Positions 22,398 through 33,821 of a stretch of 64,000 bases of DNA are shown here, in pieces. Made by a program: the position numbers and the translations under genes. Below the pieces are notes generated by a model, which had not been told where the DNA came from, did no database searches, and worked only from the letters and a program-made list of their open reading frames with translations. Every line of letters begins with the position of its first letter. Positions within the stretch are counted from its first letter, which is position 1. The DNA comes from Rhodocollybia butyracea (Eukaryota > Basidiomycota > Agaricomycetes > Agaricales > Omphalotaceae): assembly GCA_015501585.1 (NCBI GenBank), contig JADNRY010000123.1, positions 62,001-126,000 on the forward strand, read 5' to 3'.

Positions 22398-25089
22398 ATG
22401 TCTCTGCAGGCTTCCCGTATCGATGCTACCTACACTACTTTACTACAAAGCATCTTTGTCACTTTCCTGGCAGCAAGTATCTGGTCTCTGTTTCGTAGGA
22501 ACCGCAAAGCCAGTATACCCTTGATCAGTCAACTGCCAGGCCCACCTTCACAATCCTGGCTGAAAGGTAACCATGAGCAGCTCTTCGGCTTGACGGATGG
22601 ATGGGAATTCCACGAAACATTAGCGGAAAAATGTAGGCGTTTCTCTAGTGGTGTGAATCAGGTGATAATACATTGAACTTCTCCTCGTAGACGGACCTGC
22701 TGTGCAGATCAAGGGATTCTTTGGGGTAGGAATGGCTGCTCCTCCGAGATTATCTTTTCAGTCATTCCCTATAGAGCAAGCAGTTCTACACGTTTGACCC
22801 CCAAGCTATGCACCACATTTTGGTCAAAGTAAGTCTTTACGATCCAAATCTGTGTCACCCGATACAATATAAAGTTTTCAGCATGTGTTTTCGTTCACCC
22901 CGATCCGCACTGGGTACGAAGCTTATCGAGCTATTCCTAGATGCTAGCTTACATACTGTGATCAGGGGCACCCTTCTTTTCGGGAATGGCTTGCTGAATA
23001 TGAGTGGTGAACAGCACCGCAAACAGCGCAAGATGCTCAACCCTGTTTTTTCAATTGCTCATATGCGCTCGATGAGTGAGTGTTGCAAAACTCTTTACTC
23101 AACAAAAAAAAATCGGGCTTCAACTATATACTAGTGCCCATATTCTATGATGTAGTTGACCAGGTATGCACCGACTAATTAACCATCAAGTCCACCTTTT
23201 CAATGATATTCTGTCAAAGCTGGAAACGGCGTTGTCACAGAGAGTCCACAGCGGACCGACAGAGGTGAGGGCCTTGAATCTTGCTGTGTTATGAACGGGT
23301 GTGTTGAATTCTTTCTCTTGTAGATCGATCTTCTAAGCTGGATGACGCGTACCGCACTTGAACTTATCGGCCAGTCTGGGTTTGGATACTCATTCGACAA
23401 CATGGTAGACGATGTGCCAAAGCACAGGTACAGTATCGTGATCAAGGAATTAATGTGCGTTTTCCCTGCAGTTCATGAAATATCGACCAACTTCATATTG
23501 TATAGGCCTTCCTTGGCTCGGCTGAGTATTGCACGGACTTCCATTTTCCCTTTGGTTATCAAATTCATCCCTACGAGGATTCGGACATTCCTTATGAACA
23601 TAACCCCTTGGAAAACACTTCATGAAGTTCGAGATATGGTCAACTATATGCATGAACTTTCAGTCCATGTTTATCAAGAGAAGAAACATGCTCTTGAACA
23701 AGGTGACGAGGTTGTGGCAATGCAAATTGGCCGAGGAAAAGATCTGCTCAGTATTTTGAGTAAGTGACCGCCAGCTCTCAATTACCGGTCGTGCTCTGAA
23801 CGAATGGAATTAGTAAAAGACAACATGGTAGCTGATAGCGAAGATAAATTGAACGAAGATGAGATTATCGCACAGGTTCGTCGTTCGTCATTCCTCAACA
23901 CTGCCAACCTCATCTTTTGAGTAGATGTCGTGAGCCCAAGTGCTTTAGTATTTCGGCTTACATTCATACACTCTGTCTCAGGACTTTCATATTTGCAGCA
24001 ATGGATACCACATCCGTAAGTGTTCCAGCCAGTTCTTCCGCTCAGATTGACATGATCTACAAAAGAACGGCCTGTCACGTATTCTTCACCTGTTAGCGAT
24101 GCATCCAGATGTCCAGGACAAAATGCGGCGGGAAATCCTCGAAGCTAGAAACAGGCACCAAAGAGAAAGATTTAGCTACGACGAACTTGTTGCGCTTCCA
24201 TATCTGGACGCCGTGTGCCGAGAAACCTTACGATTGTAAGTAATTCCGCAGTTCGGTCTGTCTGGGGTTGAACCTGATGTTGTTTTCAAATAGGCACCCA
24301 CCAGTGACTTCACTAATTCGAAAGTCTGTTTAATACTCCTGAGGATGGATTATTGTTGATCTATATGCTATATACCAGGTCTGATGAAGACACGGTCATT
24401 CCAGTCTCGCATCCGGTGCAGGGAAAGGATGGAAACAGCGAGATAACCGAGATCTTTGTTCCTAAATCCACCGCGGTGGTGGTATCTGTATGCTTTGTCT
24501 TTTCGTACTGTACTGGCGCGTCGGCTTACTTCTTCTCAACGTCAGCTCTTGAATGCAAACCGATCGCTGGAGCTATGGGGACCAGGTAAAATTCATACCT
24601 TTATCATGCCATGTTACTTACATGAATAGATGCACTTGAATGGAAACCCGAACGCTGGCTTTCGCCACTTCCCGAATCTATCACGGACTCCAGGATCCCC
24701 GCAATCTATGCTTACCTGTAGGTTGAACATCTGTTGAGACGTATCGACGGGAAACTTATGCACTAAATTCCTAGAATGACTTTCAGTGGTGGCAGCCGCG
24801 CATGCATGTAAGCCCTGTTTTCGAGCCGAAACTCCTGTTTTGTTGAATTTGTGATAGTGGATTCAAGTTTTCGCAGTTGGAAATGAGTGTGTATCCCTTT
24901 CGCTTATTGTTGCGAATATGTCTTACTTGTTTACTATCAGAAGTCGTCCTTTCTATGCTCGTCGAAAAGTTCAATTTCTCGCTTGCGCCTAAGAAGAGTA
25001 TCTTCTGGCAAATGTCGTTGATTTCGAGCCCTGTTGTTGATGGAGGGGATGGGCATTCTCAGTTGCCATTGATAGTAGAATTAGCCTGA
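22398..25089 (+). CDS. Cytochrome P450, array member 4
   Basis: Intact-looking inverted duplicate of member 2. The start MSLQASRIDATYTTLL is followed by the anchor LLQSIFVTFLAASIWSLF, LPGPPSQSWLKGN, HRKQRKMLNPVFSIAHMR, ALELIGQSGFGYSFDNMV, FIPTRIRTFLMNITPWK, helix I FIFAAMDTTS, CRETLRL, HPPVTSLIRK, WKPERW, heme loop FSGGSRAC with IGFKFSQLEM, and a last exon ending LPLIVELA. Introns are 45-70 nt and phases equal those of the paralogues. The frame is clean through FIPTRIRTFL, exactly where member 1 shifts. Substrate unknown; ER membrane location inferred from the N-terminal anchor. Confidence 0.9.
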
Positions 25090-25323
25090 ATAAGTTAAGC
25101 ATATGTACCATAGGCATTTCCTTCGTCAAATCTCAATACCAGTAACATCGGTTGCATCCCGGCCCGCTTGATAAAGCCAGCTTTGACCCCGTTGACATCC
25201 CTATTCATCTAATCGAGCAGGTAGTTGCTCCTACGAAATCAAAGGCATAACATATAAAAACACATAATTAGAACTACTGTATTTGTTAAACCTTTGGAAT
25301 TGGTCATCTGAGAAAAGGACACT

Positions 25324-28083
25324 CTAGGGCTTCATCAATTCCATTACCAATGGAAGCCGAGGATGTCCATCTCCCCCTTCGACGACGGGGCTTACTACTC
25401 CCGACATTCGCCAGAGGACATCCTTCTTCTGTGGAAGGGAAAACTTGAAGTTTTCGACGAGCATGGAAATAACGACCTCTGATAATGACAACAGATGAAC
25501 GAGTAGCCCAAAATAGCGGTTTTATTTACGCACTCATTTCCAACTGCGAGAACTTGAATCCACTGTGACATACATTTTAAATAAACATGAAACTAGGAAT
25601 CGAAAGTAGTACCCACATGCACGAGCGGCTTCCACCGCTGAAGGTCATACTAGAAAAGCACGCAATCAGTTTTCCCTTGGCATGTAGTGATAGATTTCTC
25701 AACTTACAGATGAGCATAGACCCCAGGGACCTTTGAGCCTGTGATCGTCTCGGGAAGTGGAGATAGCCAACGTTCTGGCTTCCATTCATTAGCATCTGGT
25801 TCATTTCGAGTTACCACTGTTTTAAGTCATAGACATATGAGTTTTACCTGGTCCCCATAGCTCCGCAGATCGGTTTGAATTCAAAATCTGTTCGAAGAGC
25901 AATAAGCCACACAACGTACAACATCGAAATGAAGAAGTATACAGATATCAATACGGGGGTAGATTTAGGAAGGAAGACCTCGGTTATCTCAGTTCCATCT
26001 GTACCCTGCACCGGTTGCGAAAAAGGAACGACTACGTCTTCTGAACATCTGAATACTGTATATAGAAATAAATCCAAGAAGGCGTCACAACAGACTCACT
26101 TTCGAAGCAAGACGGGCACAGGTGGGTGGCTGTTTGAACAGTTGTTAGGTGGAATACAAGCCTGATCAGACTGGAAAGAACATGTGCGTACAGTCGTAAA
26201 GTTTCTCGACATACAGCGTCTAGATATGGCAGTGCAACGAGTTCGTCATAGCTCAATCTGTTCCCTTGATGTTGACTTCGAGCTTGTATGATTTCTTGGC
26301 GGATTTTGTCCTGAGCATCTTGGTGACTAGACAAGAGGTGAAGAATACGCGACATGCCATTCTTTTGCGATACACGTTGTGAGTATTTGAGAAGAAGATC
26401 TACCTAGAAGTACAGCACTCACCGAAGTGGTGTCCATTGCTGCAAATATGAAAGTCCTAGATAGAGCATGGAAATCGGAAATGAAGGATCGGCAGTATGT
26501 ACGATAAAGCTCACGACATCTGTCAAGATATGAGGGTAGAATTAAAACGATTGACGATGTACGAACCTGTGCTATGACTTCTTCTTCATCCAATTTGTCT
26601 TCATTATCAGCGTTCATGTTGTCTTTCACTATATAAGAATATAAATTGAGCGTAAGATTAGTACGCTTTCGTCACTTACTCAAGATACTGAGAAGGTCCT
26701 TCCCTCTTCCAATTTGATTTGCCATAGCCTCATCTCCCTCTTCAAGAGCGCGTTTCTTTGCTTCATAAACGCCGAGGGATACTTCGTACATGTATTCGGA
26801 CATATCTCGAACACTATGGAGAGTTTTCCATGGCGCTGCGTTCATAAGGAATATTCGAACATTCGTGCTACGGACGATTCCCAAAACTAGAGGAAATATG
26901 TAGCCCATCGCAAATCTAAGACGACCAATGGCTGGCCTGCAATTATTTGAGTATCAATGATTAACGTTTTATACACTAGATGTACTCAAAACGCACGCTA
27001 GTTCTTTCATCACAACAGTGTACTTGTGCTTTGGTACATCGTCTAGCATGTTGTCGAACGAGTATCCAAAACCGGATTGACCAATGAGCTCAAGTGCGGT
27101 GCGGGACATCCATCCTAGAAGATCGATCTATAAGAATCAATTAGGATGTCCGATTCGAATTACAGCAGTCCACTAACCTCTCTCGGTCCATCCTGTACTC
27201 TCTGATGCAATGCATTCTGCAACTGCCAAGAAATGTGGTTGAGAAAATGTTCTCTATTAATAATACAGTGAAAGTATACCTGGTCAACTACATCATAGAA
27301 AGTAGGCACTGGACGAGACTTGGTATATCAGTTCTTTAACAGGTAAGTAAAACTCACTTATTGAGCGCATGTAAGCAATCGAGAAAACAGGATTGAGCAT
27401 CTTGCGTTGTTTGCGATGATGCTCGCCGTCAGTAGTGAGTAGCCCTTTTCCAAGAAGAGCTTCTCCGAGTCCCTCGTTGCTGTTCACAGTAAGCTCAGGC
27501 TAGTACCTTTGAAGAAATGACGCACTGGCGTAGCGGAGGGAACACGGACGGGTTCTAAAAATATGATAATTAGGACACGGTTTTGAACAGCGACAAGATT
27601 GCCCACTTTGACCAGGATGTGATTCATAGCTTTGACGTCGGATGTGTAGAATTGTTTGTGCTAGGAAGATTGATGTCAGAAAATCCTCTTTTCCGCTGAA
27701 CATTAGTAGTCTGTTCTACCCCTAAGGTTCCGTTTAACCCTACAGTCGGTCCATCTACGAAGATGATATCAGCTGAGCTAAACGCGTGAACGATACTATG
27801 TAGACATACATTCCGCCAATTTTCGGTGAAACTCCCATCCGTTCACGTCAAAGACTTGAGTAAGATTGCCTTGCCACCAGGACTGAGACTGTGGTCCGGG
27901 AAGCTTGCTGATCGATGGTACTCCTTGGACCTTCCGGTGGCGGCGAAAGATAGACCAGAGACTTGCAGAAAGAAGAACAACGAAGAGGGTTTGCAACAAG
28001 TGTGTCACATAGTTGGGCTGATTGCTTTGGCATGAGTATGAAGATGAGGAGGAAAAACATGTTCGACATTTGCTTCCTTCCAT
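25324..28083 (-). CDS. Cytochrome P450, array member 5
   Basis: Fifth member of the array, closer to member 1 than to 2 and 4 in the N-terminal part. The ATG at 28083 gives a Ser-rich lead (about 20 residues) before the anchor LLQTLFVVLLSASLWSIF and LPGPQSQSWWQGN. Further motifs: HHRKQRKMLNPVFSIAYMR, helix I FIFAAMDTTS, CRETLRL, HPPVPVLLRK, PVQGTDGTEITEVFLPKS, heme loop FSGGSRSC completed by IGFKFSQLEM, and a last exon ending LPLVMELMKP. No inactivating change was found in the exons checked. The end is unique and is shared with the relic at 19.9-20.06 kb. Confidence 0.88.
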
Positions 28084-28778
28084 GAGATTCCCCTTTTTAA
28101 AGACCAACAGTGCTATCGGCAGCTTTAAGTTTCTGATATCATCAAAGACTCATGAGTAGATAGAGTTTGAAAGCAAGGCTTACGAGCATGGGCGACTCCG
28201 TCGCTTCGGTTAAAAGCTGGTTAAAAAAGTGACAGTCGTAGATACACGTATGTCCCAAGAGGATACGACAAGATATGCACTCATGGCCCAAGGATGTGAC
28301 AGGATATAGACTTACGGCCTAAGAGAATATGACAGAGGTATGCTTTGATCGCTTATTCCCAGGACCTCAAATCATATACTTAGTCTGAGGTTAACATTTA
28401 TCCGAGCGCGGTCATCAGTAAATCCGAGGGAAAAGCTGCGCGAGTCAGAGAAACACTCGTCCAGGATTTGAGAACTTTCGATTAGAAAGGACTGCACGAT
28501 TTTATATTATCGGGAAATGCATGAGTATCAGCGAGAGATGCTTAAGATTTTGCGAGTACAGAGATACCTAACAAACCGTCGCCGCTTATCCGCATTACCT
28601 CCTTGGAAAGGTTCTTCCACATGTCGCTGAGCCGTGCACTGACAGGCTCCTCAAGAAATAGGAGAATTGAGGAGAATTGAATTGAAAGTAGACCACAGCT
28701 CTTCTGCATGCCTATCGTAAGGTGGCTAATGTCATATACTTGTAGCATCGGAAAACCAGAGTGTCATAAGTAGCTTCG
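28084..28778. other. Intergenic with short degenerate repeats
   Basis: Between the P450-5 start and the UGT stop. At about 28243-28345 three imperfect units of roughly 33-38 nt occur, each with a GGCCYAAG/CCCAAG core followed by GGATRYGACA-like sequence. At 28655-28685 GAGAATTGAG is tandemly repeated. No gene. Confidence 0.4.
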
Positions 28779-31700
28779 TCACTGTTCATATAATGATAAC
28801 CGTTTTGCTAGTTCGAGGTCTCGATCGAACGAGGCATCCTCCGCATTTAGCCTATCATCATCTTTCGTGTCAACTCGAGTTTCCTTTGATGTTGAAAACG
28901 ATGCCACGTTCGGTGTCGAAGTCAAGGATGACTCTGGTTGGCCATCTTTCTTCTTCCCTTCTTCCACAGACTGGTACATAACCTCTTCCGCAACCTCCGT
29001 AATCCTTTTTTTCCTCGCCACAACATTCTCCTTCCTCGAGGCCTCCTTGAACATCCTTACAACCTCTGCTCTTTCTCCACTTGTACTAAGCTCTACGGCT
29101 CGAAGGCCTTCATCTACCCTGGTATGATAATGCGGCCGATCCTGCTCCTTGACCATGCTGTTTAGTGCGCTTCTCCATGCTCCTTGTATGGGATGGGCGA
29201 TAGCGCCTACGATACCACCCGCAGGGCGCATTGTAGCATTGATAACTGAATCAAAAATGAAAAAAAAATTGGATAGTGAACTTGAACAATAAACATACAG
29301 CTCCTTCCAGCCCCTTCACTGCTCCAGCAAAACCTTCCTTCTGTGCACCTTTCCAGGGCTCACGTACCAGACCCGTAATCCCATCGTAGTACCCATAAAA
29401 CAGACCCTACATGACGGAAAATTCAGATAGGCAAACAAAACATGTGTCTTAACTTGCCTTTCCGCCTTCCTTGATGCCGCTTGAAAAATCTGTCACCTTG
29501 CCTTGAGGGCGAACTTCCGACCCATATAATTTTGGTGTATTATACAGTCCTTCATGAACAGAGGAAACGATTTTCATAACACCTTTTGGGATCGCAGTAG
29601 TGGTATGGATGATGCCATTCACAGGTGAGCTGCAAGTATACGAATGTCAGAAAGATGAATTATGAGTGATCAACGAAGCGCTCACTAGAATATCTCTGCG
29701 ATTCCTGCATAGTAATGAGTGATCGTCCAGAAGATTGCGCTCGCTCCACCCGTGACTGGATCCGCAGGAGGTTTGTGGGTATTGTATTCTTTGGATCCTT
29801 TATGACGTTCCAAATCAAAAAGGACTCGCACGCGCAAGCATAACGATCGACGTACGATGGAGATCCAGACTCTTGAGGTCAAGTAGTTTCGCGTTGATCA
29901 GGGTCTGCGCCGAGAACGCACTCAACTTGAGACACTGCAAAGTTTTAAAAGATGTGAACGAGAACGATGGCATAGACAGTGAGACTAACATGCTCTGTGG
30001 ACCACCAAACTGCTATCCTCGATGAATCAAGGTCGCATCTCATGTTATTCAAAGGTAAATGTCGATAGAAGCTTTCTGCGCCTTGGTTCACACCATCCTA
30101 AAGTGAAAAACATGAATACAAAACATGAATATATATCACGGCACAAATGTAACATACACACCTCTTTCCGAATCTCTGTCGCCAACCGCCGCGCCGCCTC
30201 CTTCGCACCAGGACCAACTGCGAACTTGATCGCATCTCTCAGATTCTCAATCCTTAGCGTCTTGTGCGGTATAGGCTCCGGTCCCGCGCCAGCTTTGTGT
30301 ATCATACTCCCCCAGAATCCCTGATCACCAAAAAACGGCACGACGACTGTTGGCAGACCTTTTGACAGCCCGATAGCGGTGGTTCCTGCACCGCCATGAT
30401 GAACTACAGCGGAAACACGTCCGTCAGCGAATAGCCAGTCGTGGGGGATGTTTCCGAGGATGAAGATATGCGATGGGATGGCGACGCCTCCTAGTCCGCC
30501 CTAGAATAGTTGCAAGATAGGCTGAGAATATGATAGGAGAGAGGTAGCTATCAGACTTGCCCATCCAGCAGAAACCAGTGCTCGGACGCCAGCTTGTTGA
30601 GTTGCTTCAAATATGGTGTCTGAAAAGAAATATATGAACGTGATGTAAACGAGGGCTTGCTGAGGCTTGTATAGTATCCAACTAACTTGTCATTGCTGCA
30701 GAATCGTCGACCACCACCGATCCAAATCCGATATAAACTGGAGGTTCCCCTGCGGCCAGGAAAGCAGCCAAGTCGTCCGGAGGTGTATAGTTTGTCGCTA
30801 GGTCGAGAAAGTAGAATCCCACGATATCTGTTATAAAGAGCGTCATGAGGTAGAACTGTCATTAAGACTGAGAACCACAGTACCGATATGACTCTTCCAA
30901 TCCTTTGGCTTGGGTACCAAACCCGAGCTCATACAATACGTCCAAGGAACTTTGAGGTTGTCGAGGACTCCTGCGCCGGATTTGATTGAGAGTGGGGGAA
31001 GACCCAGTGAACGAGCACGAAATTTGTTTACGAGGTCACCGGTTCTTAAGAGGAGTTAAGGTCCAATAAGCGTTAATTTGTGAGTCTGATAATGAATACA
31101 TACCCCTGCCATGTCAAGAGATCTGCGAGTGCGTAGCTGAGGTAGTTTGTGAGGCCACCTTGGGCATTGGAGTTTTGAATATTGACGAGAGGATGAGGGA
31201 ACGCGGTCGTTGGACTCCTATTTGTGATACGAATGAGCTCATACCAGGAATGATGGTAGAAACGAACCAAGGCATAGCTGAAAACGACAGTTGATTAACT
31301 AGAAAGAAAGATAAAAACGATAGAGGACTCACTGAAACTGAGAAGTAGAGGTATGCCCATTGCCTCGGCACAGTGGATATGAGCAAAGGCAGGTGGATTG
31401 GATATAATTGCATCTGCCGCAAAGCTACGACCTGTATGTGGGTCTGGAGAGTGACAAGCTTTCCAACAGCCTTCAATCATCTAGGTAGACTCGAGTGTGA
31501 GCATAGTCTCCAGGATTCAACTTTTACACACTGTCGAAAGCATCTTGCGTTTCCTTCCAATATCGCCGTTAGTTAGCGATTCAATACCAGGCATCAGTCC
31601 CGGATCTGCACTGTCAATGTTGAAGGACGTTACGAATCGTAGATTGAATGGACAAAGACAAACTCTTAACCATATAGCTCATGAGTTCCTGTGGGTTGCC

Positions 31701-32264
31701 TCCTATGTCGAAGAATTCCAGTCCAGCGTCGGTGACAAATGAGCGGAATGTTTCATGGGAAGCGATTCGAACACGATGTCCGTCTTTCAGTAGACGGATT
31801 CCAAGAGCAACATAAGGCTGCACATCACCTGTAGGGTTATGATAAGTGACCTGGTGCCGTATTCGGAAAGGAATGCCAACCTCTACTTCCTACAATCATG
31901 ATTACGATGTTCATTGAAGGATGTTCCATCCATCTTGACTTGTCGATACCGAATTCTTGGACTTCCGGAGCATAGTCTGGAGGTAGATCTGGTAATTGTT
32001 GCTTCAGGTCGAGAGAGACGATTATCCGTCCTTCAGAGTCAATTCTGGCTCTAGATGAGAGTCCGTTGCCTGATGCGACATACTCGGCGAAGTCTGTAAT
32101 GGAAAATTCAAGTTTGGGCCAAGCCAGACGATGCGATGGCACTCACTGATACGAGGATGGGTTTGTATACTTCCAATCTCCACGTATCCGTCTTCTGCGT
32201 TATCATTTGAATTTGGAGTATATTCTGGCGATTGCTGCATATGGAGTGGTGGTGTTTCGCCCAT
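28779..32264 (-). CDS. UDP-glycosyltransferase, sterol 3-beta-glucosyltransferase-like
   Basis: Family GT1 enzyme of the fungal sterol/lipid glucosyltransferase type. N-terminal GT28-like domain: MNIVIMIVGSRGDVQPY, LLKDGHRVRIASHETFRSFV, EFFDIGGNPQELM. The middle has IISNPPAFAHIHCAEAMGIP and NYLSYALADLLTWQG. The C-terminal donor domain has PPVYIGFGSVVVDD, GVRALVSAGWAS, and the PSPG-like VVHHGGAGTTAIGLSKGLP plus FFGDQGFWG for UDP-sugar binding. The long C-terminal extension (GLFYGYYDGITGLVREPWKG, then GAWRSALNSM and a charged tail) is typical of fungal members. It lacks the PH/GRAM module of the large ATG26-type enzymes. About 12 short introns. It is divergent from the F-box pseudogene, with 104 bp between the starts. 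The acceptor is inferred only from family resemblance. Confidence 0.88.
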
Positions 32265-32368
32265 GACGGTACTAACTGAACGTTGAACGGGCGCTAAATC
32301 ACGACTTAACTAGTTCGATTTCGTGACGTCATTTCAATGTCCGTTGAGCGCTTATCACCTGTAGCCAC

Positions 32369-33821
32369 ATGTCCGAAGCTACTACTATTACTAGTCAGCT
32401 GTATTTTGGAAACTTGACTTCCTCCCATTCTCCGACATGCTCTTCCCTCGAATCTGTCTACCAGGCACTCTACACAGAATCCCTCGCCAAAAGCCGCCGC
32501 AACGATTTTCCCGACTCTCCTCTTGCCCGAGCTAGATTACGTGCTCTAATCGCTCAGACCCGAAGCGATCTGCAAACCTGCTCCGCGAATACCGTTCATA
32601 GCCAGATTTCGAGAGTCCTGGAACTGCAGGAATCTCTGTTGGCTCCCATTCGAACCCTTCCCTCGGACGTTTTGATAGATATTTTCCAATTAGTCATCGA
32701 GACATCCGATGAACCTGGTATCACCTACCCATCCTCGAAATCCTTGAAGTCTCACAAGCTAGCTGGGTATATCTTTTTACTCACCTGGATTTGCTTTTGG
32801 TGGCGAGACGAGGCTCTTTCATACTCTGCCTTCTGGTCCAGGATAACGTTTACCTATGACCTTCAGCGGGGCAGGATACGCTCTCGGGATGCGCCAGTAC
32901 TCAATACTGAAGTGATTGCATTTCTGATTGAATGCATTTTACGATCGGGAGCTTCGGTGCCTATGAGTATCGAGGTTTTTCTACGAGGAGACGATACTCC
33001 TCCAGCTATCATTACCACAAGCCTCACCATGTTGGTAGCGCGGTCTCACAGATGGAGACAAGCTGTGTTATCATTTAAAGATCTTTACCTGGTTTACACC
33101 ATGTTCCCTTCCAAACTCAAACTCTCCCCTACACATTTTCCTTTTCTCAAAGATCTGTCATTTCGGTGCAGTGGTGGTGTATCCAGCACATATTCTGGTA
33201 AAAATCCAATCTTGGAGTGTCACCCTTCTCTCCAGAACCTGGAACTAAGTATCTGGACTTTCAGATTCATACGTAGATGTTATAGCGAGTCGAAACTTGA
33301 AGGTCTTGAGCCTTGACCGCTACTGTGGTGCATCTCTTGCCAGGTTACTCCACATGTGCCCTTGTTTGGAGTTCTTGAAACTCAGATCTTTTGAAAAGTT
33401 CGGAGGGAACTCTGATACTAAACAAACCACTTGCCAGTCCTCCCTCTTGACCTTAAAAATCGGTAGGGACAGTGTGGAGACTCGATACGGTGACATAGAA
33501 AATGGGGCCTGGGACTGTGTTATACTCCCCAAGTTGACCTAACTGGATGTTACACTACGTGACCTTGTTGGTCACGGGAATGTAGCTTTTGCTGACTCCC
33601 CTATTAGCGAGCTAAAAGAGATGGTAAAGCGATCAGAGTGTCCGTTACAGCTTGTCAATTTGGAAACGTATGTGAATTATGGCGTATAGCCTGAGTCTGT
33701 ACCCAAAGTGGTGGAGAAGTTTTTCAAGAATTTTCCAGTTCAAGCTGAACGGTGTTTCGTTGATGATAGGTCATTTCAGGAATGGAAAGCAGAAATTGTG
33801 GTGGGTGCAGATTTCGAGTGA
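32369..33821 (+). pseudogene. F-box protein pseudogene (agaricomycete type)
   Basis: Substrate-adaptor protein of SCF ubiquitin ligases in its intact form. An N-terminal coiled stretch (SRVLELQESLLAP) leads into the F-box core IRTLPSDVLIDIFQLVIE, followed by a WxxWWRDEALSYSAFWSRI-like stretch and leucine-rich segments, the common layout of expanded agaricomycete F-box genes. Two lesions are seen. A one-base shift lies at about 33253-33262, where SIWTFRF must change frame to reach NLKVLSLDRYCG. A TAA at 33539-33541 interrupts LPKLT and LDVTLRDLVG. A likely short intron follows about 33668, and the frame ends at TGA 33819-33821. Either the gene is dead or the shift is an assembly error; the in-frame stop is independent of that. 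Confidence 0.72.

Noticed and set aside
482..28083. Biosynthetic gene cluster formed by the DUF1772 gene and the P450 array
   Set aside because: No PKS, NRPS, terpene cyclase or dedicated transporter in the window; DUF1772 and P450s are commonly unlinked in function.
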